A stretch of DNA of 64,000 nucleotides from JANXXV01 sp038230275 (lineage in GTDB: Bacteria; Acidobacteriota; Terriglobia; Bryobacterales; Bryobacteraceae): positions 1 to 64,000 of the forward strand of contig JBBRNO010000017.1 in assembly GCA_038230275.1 (NCBI GenBank). Reading direction: 5' to 3'. Shown here piece after piece: positions 14,516 through 23,244 of the stretch. The notes beneath the pieces are model-generated. The model saw only the letters and a program-made list of their open reading frames with translations, was not told where the DNA came from and did not search any database. How positions within the stretch are numbered: position 1 is the first letter of the stretch; the number at the start of each line of letters is the position of its first letter. Made by a program: the position numbers and the translations under genes.

Positions 14516-16692
14516 TGCTACGCGCGATCTTGCTGCTGCTGGTGGCGATTGCCGCGCGGGCAGAGAACGTGAAAGTGACCGGGCTGAAACAGCCGGTGGA
14601 AATTCTGCGCGACCGCTGGGGTGTTCCGCACATCTACGCGAAAAATACGGACGATCTATTTCTCGCCAACGGATATATCAACGCGCGTGACCGGCTATTC
14701 CAACTCGACATGTGGCGGCGCATGGGAACTGGCAAGCTGGCGGAGGTGCTGGGCCCGCAATTGGTTCCGCGTGACAGAATGGCCCGGCTGTTTCATTTCC
14801 GTGGCGATTGGAATGCGGAGTGGCAGAGCTATTCGCCGGATGCGCGGCAGATTATCACCGCATTTACGAACGGCATCAATGCGTACATCCAGTCGTTGCA
14901 CGGTGTGCGCGGCATGGAGTTTCGCGCCGCCGGATATGACCCCGGATTATGGGCTCCGGAGGATTGCCTGGCGCGCGTGGCGGGGCTGGCGATCAGCCGT
15001 AACGTGGCTCAGGAAGTGGCGCGCGCGCAGCAGGTTTCGCAGTACGGCTTGAGTGCAATGCTTGAGAACGATCTGCTGTTTCCCAAGCCGAATGTGACGA
15101 TGCCCCCCGGGGTGAACCTGGCGGAGATCGGCTACGAAGTGATTCGGGAGTTCGCCGGCCTGATGACGACGCCGGCATTCGGTCAGGGCAGCAACAACTG
15201 GGCGGTGGACGGCACCCGGACGACATCGGGCAAGCCGCTGTTGGCCTCCGATCCGCACCGCCCGCTCGCTGTGCCCTCGCTGCGAAAGACGGTCCATCTG
15301 GTGGCGCCGGGTTGGAACGTGATTGGCGCCGGGGAGCCCGCACTGCCGGGCATCGCGCTGGGTCATAACGAGAACATCGCGTTTGGATTCACAATCACGG
15401 GCACGGATCAGCAGGATCTCTATGTGGAGAAGTTGAATCCCAAAAATCCCGACGAGTATTGGGTTCATGGGGCGTGGAAGGCGGTTGAGATTGAGAGACC
15501 GAAGATTGCGGTGAAGGGGACGAGCCCGCGCGAAGTAGAGCTGCGATTTACGATCCACGGTCCGATTATTTACGAGGACCGCGCTCATCAGCGGGCGTAT
15601 GCCTTGCGCTGGGTGGGTACGGAAGCGGGTGGCGCTGCGTATTTGGGGATGCTTTCGGGGGCTCGTGCAAAGAACTGGGCCGAGTTTCGGACGGCGCTCT
15701 CCCGTTTCAAAGTTCCGTCGGAGAACATGGTCTATGCCGATACCGCGGGCAACATTGGATTCGTGGTGGCTGGTGCGGCTCCGGTGCGCAAGAACTGGAC
15801 CGGACTGCTGCCGGCGCCGGGCGGTGGCGAGTTTGAATGGAGCGGCTACATTCCAGCGGACCAGATGCCGACTTCGTTCAATCCGGTAAAGCATTTTCTC
15901 GCGTCCGCGAACAACAATATCCTGCCGGCCGGGTACGACAAGATTCTGACCTATGAGTGGGGACTGCCGTTTCGCGTGCAGCGGGTAGAAGAATTGCTTT
16001 CCGGGGCGAAGAAGTTTGGGGTGCCTGATTTTGAGGCGATGCAGCAGGACGTGCTGTCGGTTCCGGCGCGGCGGTTTCAAGCTGTCTTGCGGAAGTGGAA
16101 GCCTGGGCCGGGCGTGCAGATGGCGGCGGTGCAGCGGATTTTAAATTGGGACGCAAGGCTGACGGCCGACTCTGTGGCTGCGCTGATCTACGAGATGTGG
16201 TTATCGAAGTTGACTGTGGCCTTTGCGCCGGTTACGAACGTGGAATTACTGTTGCGGAAGATGGAATCGCCGGCGAACAGCGCGGTGCTGGGTTCCACAC
16301 TGGATGAGGCGACGGCGGAGATGACGCGATTTCTTGGGCCAAACATGGACGCATGGCAGTGGGCGCGGGCGAGTCAGATTCAGTTTCGGCATGCGCTAGG
16401 TAACCGGCAGTGGGACCGTGGGCCGATGGCGCGGCCTGGCGATCCGCATACGATCAATGCCTCGGCTGGAGGCCGGGCGCAGCCGAGCGGCGCGTCGTAT
16501 AGGCAAGTTATCGATTTGGCGGATTGGGACCGGTCGACGATGACGAATGTTCCCGGGGAGTCTGGGGATCCTGAAAGTCCGCATTACAGCGATCTGCTGA
16601 GCGATTGGGCCGCTGGGCGGTATCACCCGATGCCGTTTACGCGGAAGGCGGTGGAGGCGGCGAGTACGGAGCGGATCTTGTTGACGCCATGA
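14515..16692 (+). CDS. Penicillin acylase family protein (exported Ntn-hydrolase)
   Basis: 725-aa precursor with a short signal peptide (about 1-16, ending AARA). These enzymes are made as an inactive precursor, cut internally so that a Ser (or Cys) becomes the N-terminal nucleophile of the beta subunit. The cut site is visible as GQGSNNWAVDG with Ser226 as nucleophile. Other family marks are DRWGVPHIYAKN, ARDRLFQLDMWRR, GHNENIAFGFTITGTDQQDLYVE and HFLASANNNILP. It hydrolyses amide bonds in the periplasm (beta-lactam, acyl-homoserine lactone or other N-acyl substrates); which is unknown. Its ATG overlaps the preceding TAA by one base, placing it in the acyl-CoA operon. Confidence 0.9.
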   Translation: MLRAILLLLVAIAARAENVKVTGLKQPVEILRDRWGVPHIYAKNTDDLFLANGYINARDRLFQLDMWRRMGTGKLAEVLGPQLVPRDRMARLFHFRGDWNAEWQSYSPDARQIITAFTNGINAYIQSLHGVRGMEFRAAGYDPGLWAPEDCLARVAGLAISRNVAQEVARAQQVSQYGLSAMLENDLLFPKPNVTMPPGVNLAEIGYEVIREFAGLMTTPAFGQGSNNWAVDGTRTTSGKPLLASDPHRPLAVPSLRKTVHLVAPGWNVIGAGEPALPGIALGHNENIAFGFTITGTDQQDLYVEKLNPKNPDEYWVHGAWKAVEIERPKIAVKGTSPREVELRFTIHGPIIYEDRAHQRAYALRWVGTEAGGAAYLGMLSGARAKNWAEFRTALSRFKVPSENMVYADTAGNIGFVVAGAAPVRKNWTGLLPAPGGGEFEWSGYIPADQMPTSFNPVKHFLASANNNILPAGYDKILTYEWGLPFRVQRVEELLSGAKKFGVPDFEAMQQDVLSVPARRFQAVLRKWKPGPGVQMAAVQRILNWDARLTADSVAALIYEMWLSKLTVAFAPVTNVELLLRKMESPANSAVLGSTLDEATAEMTRFLGPNMDAWQWARASQIQFRHALGNRQWDRGPMARPGDPHTINASAGGRAQPSGASYRQVIDLADWDRSTMTNVPGESGDPESPHYSDLLSDWAAGRYHPMPFTRKAVEAASTERILLTP

Positions 16693-16960
16693 AGACGCTG
16701 ATCAGCGGCACTGAAGGTTCGGTTGAACAGTTCCACCGCTCCGATTTCTCGACGAACGGATGGACCGATTCGAGAACCGGAAGCTGACGGACAGGGAACG
16801 CTTTAGCTTCCCCATGGACGGGATCGTCGGCATCATACTACCGTTCGATCAACTGACCGGAGATGCAGGCGCGCCTAGGTAAGTAGCTTGAGCGGATAAA
16901 AGAGCGCACTAATAAATCTCCCTAATAGATTGAAAACAAATTACATAGCTGACATGAAAT
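16693..16960. other. Intergenic stretch with only a short open frame
   Basis: A short open frame (ATG 16760 to TAA 16882) lacks a ribosome binding site and recognisable residues and could be a gene relic. The sequence turns AT-rich after about 16890. I see no RNA gene. Confidence 0.4.
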
Positions 16961-16963
16961 GAT

Positions 16964-16985
16964 TAGAGTCAGAGGATTGACTCTA
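16964..16985. promoter_or_regulatory. Perfect 8-bp inverted repeat, candidate operator
   Basis: TAGAGTCA (16964-16971) and TGACTCTA (16978-16985) are exact reverse complements with a 6-nt spacer, 25 bp before the ATG of the AAA/DUF4143 gene. It may be an operator or a small mRNA hairpin. Confidence 0.4.
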
Positions 16986-17010
16986 GTTGAATCGCACGTT
17001 AAGCTGGCTT

Positions 17011-18495
17011 ATGCAGGTAATCTCGCAAGACGACATAATTCAGCGAATCAACCTGGAGAACCCCTGGTGGACTGGAGGAACCCCGAGCATAGGTTCCTTA
17101 TTCCGAGCGTGGAAGCCACGTGCGTACTTCGACCTCTTTTTTCCTCTAGTTAAAGCAAGATCCATTCGGAGAGCTATCGTTTTAATGGGTCCGAGACGCG
17201 TCGGCAAGACCGTCATGATCCTTCACGCGATACAATCCCTTTTAGACGAAGGGACACCCCCTCGATCGATTTGTTATATATCAGTCGATCATCCGATTTA
17301 TAACGGTCTCAGCATGGATAAGTTGCTGGCGTTTTACGCACAGGCGAGCGGGGTAGATTACAGATCTGAACGAATCTACATATTTTTCGATGAGGTTCAA
17401 TATCTTAAAAACTGGGAGGTTCACCTAAAGGTCGTAGTCGATACTTACTCCAATGTAAAAGCGATAGCCTCGGGTTCCGCCGCCGCCGCCCTGCGGTTGA
17501 AGAGTGAAGAGTCTGGGGCAGGCCGCTTCACTGACTTCCTTCTCCCTCCGCTCACGTTTTACGAGTACTTGCATTTGCTTGACAAAACAGATCTCTTGGA
17601 TCCGCCACCAATCCGAGCCCGGTATAAGCAAGAGTATTTCTCAGCACAAAACATCGACTTGCTCAATGAGCAGTTTCTATACTATCTTAATTTCGGCGGC
17701 TATCCGGAAGTGATTTTTTCTCCGGCAATTCAGGCTGATCCCGCCCGATTCATCAAGAGTGATATTATCGATAAAGTCTTATTAAGGGATCTCCCTAGCT
17801 TGTACGGCATTGGCGACATCCAAGAACTGAACTACCTCTTCACTACACTAGCCTTCAACACAGCGAACGAGATTTCACTGGGCGAACTATCTCAAAACTC
17901 GGGAGTGGCTAAAAATACCATAAAACGATACATAGAGTACCTTGAGGCCGCGTTCTTGATAAAGGTGGTTCATCGGGTAGACCACAGCGCAAAGCGATTT
18001 CACCGCGCCAATTTTTTTAAGGTATATTTGACCAATCCATCAATGCGGGCGGCCTTGTTTTCTCCCGTAAAGCCAGATGACAGTGCCGTTCCGTACCTGG
18101 CGGAGACCGCCATATTTGCACAGTGGTTCCACAGTGACAACACACTACATTACGCACGTTGGCACGATGGCGAAGTAGACATGGTGATGCTGGGGAGCAA
18201 ACAGAAGCCAATGTGGGCTGTTGAGGTTAAATGGTCGGATCGGGCTTGCACCGATCACAAAGAACTTGAAAACATAATTAGCTTCTGCCAGACGAACCGG
18301 TTGGGCGATACCCTAGTCACATCTAAGACCAAGACCGTTACGATCAAGGTCGAGAACCTCACTATCCGCTTCATACCAGCTAGCGTGTATTGCTACACGG
18401 TGGGCTATAACATTATTCACAGGAGAAAGACCCTCACCCTGTCTCAACAGCTTGAACTAAATCAAGATGATGAGGAAAGGCCCGATGAGGAATAA
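17011..18495 (+). CDS. AAA family ATPase with DUF4143 C-terminal domain
   Basis: 494 aa from the ATG at 17011; an in-frame TTG at 16987 is possible. The AAA_14 domain has Walker A GPRRVGKT (60-67), Walker B IFFDEVQYL (D127, E128) and sensor-like AIASGSAAAAL. A winged-helix-like segment (NTIKRYIEYLEAAFLIKVV) and the DUF4143 nuclease-like region follow, with DGEVDMVML and WAVEVKWSD giving an E(V)K pattern typical of PD-(D/E)XK folds. Proteins of this type are widespread and patchily distributed, function unknown. The gene is clearly more AT-rich than its neighbours and stands alone, suggesting horizontal acquisition. Confidence 0.85.
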   Translation: MQVISQDDIIQRINLENPWWTGGTPSIGSLFRAWKPRAYFDLFFPLVKARSIRRAIVLMGPRRVGKTVMILHAIQSLLDEGTPPRSICYISVDHPIYNGLSMDKLLAFYAQASGVDYRSERIYIFFDEVQYLKNWEVHLKVVVDTYSNVKAIASGSAAAALRLKSEESGAGRFTDFLLPPLTFYEYLHLLDKTDLLDPPPIRARYKQEYFSAQNIDLLNEQFLYYLNFGGYPEVIFSPAIQADPARFIKSDIIDKVLLRDLPSLYGIGDIQELNYLFTTLAFNTANEISLGELSQNSGVAKNTIKRYIEYLEAAFLIKVVHRVDHSAKRFHRANFFKVYLTNPSMRAALFSPVKPDDSAVPYLAETAIFAQWFHSDNTLHYARWHDGEVDMVMLGSKQKPMWAVEVKWSDRACTDHKELENIISFCQTNRLGDTLVTSKTKTVTIKVENLTIRFIPASVYCYTVGYNIIHRRKTLTLSQQLELNQDDEERPDEE

Positions 18496-18759
18496 TTTGC
18501 ACTGAAACCGCTACCGCCAGCGCTGACCGCACCGGCCAACACGGAAGTCGAAGGCATCAGCAACGCTCTGAACGTGGTACTTGCTCCATTGTGCGCGCCC
18601 ACCAGAGCGCTGATTTCGCACTCCTTTCCGATTGGGTCTTTCGGACGTGGGGGCCGGCGATTGCGCTAAGCCGCAAAACGCGCAACCGGATGAAAGTGGC
18701 GCTGGTGGCGACCTTACCTAACTAGCATCTTTAGGGCAACCCTGCACATCATATAAGCT
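18496..18759. other. Intergenic stretch, possible gene relic
   Basis: After the AAA ATPase, GC-rich DNA returns. A short open frame (about 18503-18670) shows codon-like composition but no start or recognisable family; it may be the end of a gene cut by insertion of the AT-rich island. Confidence 0.3.
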
Positions 18760-20574
18760 ATGCCCCAAGGTTCAGAGCGCTTTAAGAAGCTGCTCCCAGA
18801 CATCATGGAACTAGTGCGGCCCCGTCGCGGGCTGCTGGCCATTGGCTTCGTGCTGATGGTGATCAATCGCGTGAGTGGGCTGGTGCTGCCTGCGTCCACC
18901 AAATTTCTGATCGACGACATAATCGGTAAGCGGCACACGGAGATGCTGAATCCGCTGATTCTGGCGGTGGTTTCGGCGACGGTCATTCAAGGCGCGACGT
19001 CGTTCTCTTTGACGCAATTGCTGTCGAAGGCGGGCCAGCGGCTGATTGCCGAATTGCGGCAGAAAGTGCAACGGCACATCGGCCGGCTGCCTGTTTCCTA
19101 TTACGATTCGAACAAGACGGGGGCCCTGGTGTCGCGCATCATGAGCGACGTGGAAGGCGTGCGGAACCTGATTGGCACGGGGTTGGTGGAACTGCTGGGC
19201 GGGTTGCTGACGGCGGCGATTGCGCTGGTGGTGCTGCTTCGCATCAGCCCGTTGATGACCGGACTTTCGGCGGCGTTTGTGATCGGGTTCGGACTGACGC
19301 TGCGGAAGGCGTTTGCGGCCATTCGTCCGATCTTCAAAGAGCGCGGCAAGATCAGCGCGGAAGTGACCGGGCGGCTTACCGAATCGCTGGGCGGTGTGCG
19401 AGTGATCAAGGGCTACCATGCCGAGGCTCGCGAGGAAGCCGTGTTCGCGGCCGGTGTGAAGCGGCTTCTCGACAACGTGTTGAAGTCGATGACCAGCATG
19501 TCGCTGATGAGCCTTTCCGCTACGCTGCTGATGGGTGTGGTGGGCTCCATCGTGATGTACATTGGGGCGCGGCAGATTCTGGCGGGCACTTTGACGCTGG
19601 GCGGTTTCGTTACCTTCACGGCGTTCCTGGCGTTTCTGGTCGCGCCGGTTTTCCAGATTGTGCAGATCGGAACGCAACTCACCGAAGCGCTTGCGGGACT
19701 GGAGCGCACGCGGGAGATTTTACACGAGCGTCAAGAAGATCAGGACCCGAAGCGCACGGTTTCGCTGGGAGAGATTCGAGGCGAAGTGGTTTTTGACGAT
19801 GTCACGTTCGCCTACGAGGCGGGGAAGCCAGTGCTGCACAACGTGAGCTTCCGTGCCAATCCAGGAACGGTTACGGCGCTGGTTGGGTCTTCCGGTTCGG
19901 GCAAATCGACCATGATCGGATTGGTTGCCGCGTTCCACAGCCCGCTGCAAGGGAAACTGCTGGTGGATGGCGTGGATCTGTCGACGGTGCGGCTGGATTC
20001 CTATCGCACGCAGCTTGGCGTTGTGCTGCAAGAAACGTTTTTGTTCGATGGAACGATTCGCGAGAACGTGGCGTTTGCGCGACCCCATGCCACCGAGGCT
20101 GAGGTGATGGAGGCCTGCCGCATCGCGCGTGTGGATGAGTTCGCCGAAGGGTTTGAGAAACAGTACGACACCATTGTGGGTGAGCGCGGCGTGAAACTTT
20201 CCGGCGGCCAGCGGCAGCGCGTGTCCATTGCGCGTGCGATTCTGGCCGACCCGCGGATTCTGATTCTGGATGAAGCGACGTCGAGTCTGGACTCGGAGTC
20301 GGAAGCGCTGATTCAGGCGGGGCTCGCGTTCCTAATGCAAGGCCGGACTACGTTTGTGATTGCGCACAGATTGTCGACGATCCGGCGGGCCGATCAGATT
20401 CTGGTGATTGAGCAAGGGCGCGTGTTGGAGAGCGGCACGCATGAGACGCTGTTCGCGCTGGGAGGGCGGTACTTCGATCTTTACACGCGGCAGCATGGGT
20501 TGGAAGAGAATCTGTTTCTTGCTCCGGGGGAAGGGGATAAAGTGCCTGCTCATTTGCAGGGGAAGACTGTCTAG
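18760..20574 (+). CDS. ABC transporter, fused membrane and ATP-binding domains (MsbA-like exporter)
   Basis: 604-aa half-transporter. Residues 1-330 form the type 1 exporter membrane domain with about six helices (for example LLAIGFVLMVINRVSGLVLP and ALVVLLRISPLMTGLSAAFVIG). The ATPase domain has Walker A GSSGSGKST (376-384), a Q-loop in VLQETFLF, the signature LSGGQRQR (480-487), Walker B ILILDEATSSLD and switch His in IAHRLST. It acts as a homodimer or heterodimer exporting lipids, peptides or drugs; the substrate is unknown. No partner gene is adjacent. Confidence 0.9.
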   Translation: MPQGSERFKKLLPDIMELVRPRRGLLAIGFVLMVINRVSGLVLPASTKFLIDDIIGKRHTEMLNPLILAVVSATVIQGATSFSLTQLLSKAGQRLIAELRQKVQRHIGRLPVSYYDSNKTGALVSRIMSDVEGVRNLIGTGLVELLGGLLTAAIALVVLLRISPLMTGLSAAFVIGFGLTLRKAFAAIRPIFKERGKISAEVTGRLTESLGGVRVIKGYHAEAREEAVFAAGVKRLLDNVLKSMTSMSLMSLSATLLMGVVGSIVMYIGARQILAGTLTLGGFVTFTAFLAFLVAPVFQIVQIGTQLTEALAGLERTREILHERQEDQDPKRTVSLGEIRGEVVFDDVTFAYEAGKPVLHNVSFRANPGTVTALVGSSGSGKSTMIGLVAAFHSPLQGKLLVDGVDLSTVRLDSYRTQLGVVLQETFLFDGTIRENVAFARPHATEAEVMEACRIARVDEFAEGFEKQYDTIVGERGVKLSGGQRQRVSIARAILADPRILILDEATSSLDSESEALIQAGLAFLMQGRTTFVIAHRLSTIRRADQILVIEQGRVLESGTHETLFALGGRYFDLYTRQHGLEENLFLAPGEGDKVPAHLQGKTV

Positions 20575-20609
20575 TACCTGCTTGCAAAAGTTCGTGGGTA
20601 CGACTCCCA

Positions 20610-20647
20610 AAGGGTCGCGCGAAGAATCCACGACGTGCGCGACCCTT
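20610..20647. repeat. 11-bp perfect stem-loop downstream of ABC exporter
   Basis: AAGGGTCGCGC (20610-20620) pairs perfectly with GCGCGACCCTT (20637-20647). A second hairpin, CGCGGCTC (20697-20704) with GAGCCGCG (20718-20725), follows. Neither has a long T-tract, so they look more like dispersed intergenic hairpin elements than strict terminators, though termination is possible. Confidence 0.55.
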
Positions 20648-20786
20648 CTTCCGCCTCAACCGGGCGACTCCGACCGGCCAACCGCTCCCGCACGGTCGCG
20701 GCTCGGAAACGTAGTGTGAGCCGCGAAAACCGAGAACGCCTATTTCTGCAACTAAGCACTAGGGCGGCGCGGGACTGAGCGGGTGG

Positions 20787-21899
20787 TTACTTCGCCCCCG
20801 CCAGAGGCAGATTATCGTCCACCATCCGCTGATTCACCATTTCAGAAACCACCGCTGTCAGGTTGGAGTTCTTCAGCGCCCAAAGATAAGCCTTCTGCGG
20901 GATCTTTAGCGGGCCCGGCACCGCGTCCGCAATTAGCTTCACTCTGGCCGGGTCCGCCGCTCCGCTGCCCGGATTCACAGGTCTGGCAACCTTCATCGCA
21001 ATCACGCCCAGGTTGTTGCTCTTGGCGCGCGCCAGGACCGGATCCAGACGCGCGTGATTCACGATGTTGTACGCCACCATCGCCATGGAGTAGTCCTTGC
21101 TGTCGATGGCCGCATCCAGTACGCCAGCCGGGTCCGTATGCGCCGAGACGCCGAGGTGCAGCACTTTGCCGGCCTTCCTGACGATCTCGAAGGCTTCGAA
21201 GATCTCAGGGAAGTTCTTCAGCTCATACGCCGAATTTGCGCCGTGCGGGCACATCATCAGGTCGAGATGATCGGTGCCCAGGCGCGCCAGTGTTTCGTCC
21301 ACCGACTTCACGATCAGGTCCTTATAATTCTTCTTGCGGTCGATGCGGCGGCCGTATTCCTGCTCCATCACATTCGAGAGCGCGGCGGATTCCAGCTCCG
21401 CCCGCTGGCCCTCAAAATAGCCGACGAAGTATTCGGGTTTCGCCGCCTGACTTTCGGCGATGTAGTCCACCACGCGACTCTTGAATTTATCCTGTTCGGC
21501 GCCGGGCAGGCCGTCGAAGATGTCCTGATAGAGCCCGTTGCGGTTGATGTCCCAAAGGCTGATTTTCGAATTGAGGAAGAATTTATCGCGGTCGCGCGCC
21601 TTCATTACCCTGGCGTATCCGGCTTCGCTGTTCCCCTTGCCGTAGGCAGGCGCGGTGTCCAGATAGTTCAGGCCCCGGTCCAGCGCGGCCAGCACGTGTT
21701 CATAGTTATCCGGGGCAATGGTGTTGCCACCCATCACCACTTCGGAGATCTGGAAATTGGTTCGCCCCAGCCGGCGGTATGCCATGCCAGGCTGTTTGTT
21801 GCGCCACTCGCCGGGTTCGCCGTCTGGAGAGGCGAGGGCTTTCCCCGCCAATGCAGCGGCGAGTGCGGGGGTAGAAAGAAACTGACGGCGTGACTGCAT
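20787..21899 (-). CDS. Aldo/keto reductase with Tat signal
   Basis: 370-aa protein. The N-terminus has a twin-arginine signal, SRRQFLST followed by a hydrophobic stretch to about residue 23, so export of the folded protein is expected. The AKR tetrad is visible: D81 and Y86 in LDTAPAYGKGNSE, K112 in LNSKIS and a His in MMCPHGANS. YRRLGRTNFQISEVVMGG is the usual first strand. AKRs reduce carbonyls with NAD(P)H; an exported version raises the question of cofactor supply. It lies downstream of, and on the same strand as, the zinc-finger membrane protein gene (33 bp apart). Confidence 0.9.
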   Translation of the reverse strand: MQSRRQFLSTPALAAALAGKALASPDGEPGEWRNKQPGMAYRRLGRTNFQISEVVMGGNTIAPDNYEHVLAALDRGLNYLDTAPAYGKGNSEAGYARVMKARDRDKFFLNSKISLWDINRNGLYQDIFDGLPGAEQDKFKSRVVDYIAESQAAKPEYFVGYFEGQRAELESAALSNVMEQEYGRRIDRKKNYKDLIVKSVDETLARLGTDHLDLMMCPHGANSAYELKNFPEIFEAFEIVRKAGKVLHLGVSAHTDPAGVLDAAIDSKDYSMAMVAYNIVNHARLDPVLARAKSNNLGVIAMKVARPVNPGSGAADPARVKLIADAVPGPLKIPQKAYLWALKNSNLTAVVSEMVNQRMVDDNLPLAGAK

Positions 21900-21932
21900 C
21901 GGGCGAGCTCCTTCAAGAGCATCGTAGCGCAG

Positions 21933-23087
21933 TTACTGCGGAGTGATCCTCACCTTCTTAAGCACATACTGATCGCCCTTAGCGGCAAAGAAACCGATGG
22001 AACCGGCGTGCGCCGCTTTGGCGTCGGACCACGAATTGGAGATCTGATTCTCAACCCAGAGCGTTGAGGTTTCGCCGATAGTCTCCATTCTCACCAGCCA
22101 CAGCGACTGCGCCGGAAGCAGGATCTGCAGTTGAACCTGCGTCCGCGGTCCGTCTTTTCCAGCGATTACCTGGTAGCGGGAAAACCACAGCTGCCTTTCG
22201 GCGCCTTTCTTTTTCTCGGTGATTTGCAGGGCCTGATAATTTTGCGGATCGCTGGCGCGGACGGCCCACGAGATTCCGTTCTGTTTTACGTCAGCGGAAA
22301 ATTCCAACCGGTAGTCCGTCATTCCAGCGGAGGGTTTGAAGAGCGCCAGGGAGTTGGGCATCGCTTCATTTCCCGCATCCAGTTTCCAAGGCTTCGGTCC
22401 GGCCCCGGCACCGTCCCAGCGGCCGAAGCCCGCGGTGAAATCTTCGAAAGAGGCGGCGGGCCCCTGGCTGGTGGATGCGGCGGCCTGATTGGAGTTACGG
22501 GAGATCAGAAAGTCGGTGGCTGCGGCGATCCCGATAAAACACGCGGCCAGGGCGGCCCAGCGGTGCCATCTTGGGCGATCTGAACGCAGCGCCTCACGCC
22601 TCAACAGGGCCGCCGGCACTGGCCTGGGCATCCTGGGCAACCGCGCCACCGGAGTAGATACCGCAATGGCGCTATTCGCTGCTGACTCCAATGCCCCCCA
22701 CACTGCGCGCGGGACCGGCATTGCGACTACACTACCCATCGACGGAATTGCTTCGCGGATAGCAGACGACGGGGCTACTACTTCGAGTGCGAATTGCTCG
22801 GCGGCACAGTTGAGGTTCTTCGGCGCTACGCCTGCCAGCCGGGAAATCGCTCCAAACTGAAAGTCGGCTGAGTGCGTAGGCTCGGCGACTTCAAGCCGTC
22901 TGCCGCGCATTCGCGTGTTAGTGGGCGAACCCTTCTGCATCTTCCTTGCATTCCCGTTCGAATTCCCATTCGCATTTCCATCATCGCTTGCACGCAAATA
23001 CGCGACTCGGTGCTCTTCGGAGCAGAATCGGTCGTCGTCGATTTTGTTCAGGACCGCAAGCGCGCTCCCACAATGGTTGCAGTTCAT
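21933..23087 (-). CDS. Zinc-finger membrane protein with C-terminal lectin/LamG-like domain
   Basis: 384-aa protein of unknown function. The N-terminus has a probable zinc-binding knuckle C3-x2-C6 ... C22-x3-H26 (MNCNHCGSAL, DDRFCSEEHR). An Asn/Gly-rich linker (GNANGNSNGNARK) and a long disordered stretch follow, then a transmembrane helix at about 170-190 (ALAACFIGIAAATDFLI). The outer part (about 205-384) is beta-rich, FEDFTAGFGRWDGAGAG and YRLEFSADVKQNGISWAVRASD, resembling concanavalin/LamG-like sheets. The layout (cytosolic zinc knuckle, one helix, outer sugar-binding-like domain) recalls anti-sigma-like or surface proteins, but no function is assigned. Confidence 0.65.
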   Translation of the reverse strand: MNCNHCGSALAVLNKIDDDRFCSEEHRVAYLRASDDGNANGNSNGNARKMQKGSPTNTRMRGRRLEVAEPTHSADFQFGAISRLAGVAPKNLNCAAEQFALEVVAPSSAIREAIPSMGSVVAMPVPRAVWGALESAANSAIAVSTPVARLPRMPRPVPAALLRREALRSDRPRWHRWAALAACFIGIAAATDFLISRNSNQAAASTSQGPAASFEDFTAGFGRWDGAGAGPKPWKLDAGNEAMPNSLALFKPSAGMTDYRLEFSADVKQNGISWAVRASDPQNYQALQITEKKKGAERQLWFSRYQVIAGKDGPRTQVQLQILLPAQSLWLVRMETIGETSTLWVENQISNSWSDAKAAHAGSIGFFAAKGDQYVLKKVRITPQ

Positions 23088-23244
23088 GGAGACACTAACT
23101 CGAACATACGCGATTCACCAGGGGTCTCTCCATCCGGCCTGGGCCGTAGATTGCCACCTAGAATCTAAGTACTCCCTAGCGCGATTTACTTAGCTGTACC
23201 TCAGTGATACACCTGCGAGAATCGCAATAACATTCTGCTCCGCC

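Noticed and set aside
14947..16080. 377-codon frame antisense to the penicillin acylase
   Set aside because: Arg/His/Gln-rich antisense frame typical of GC-rich codon bias; the plus-strand protein has full catalytic motifs.
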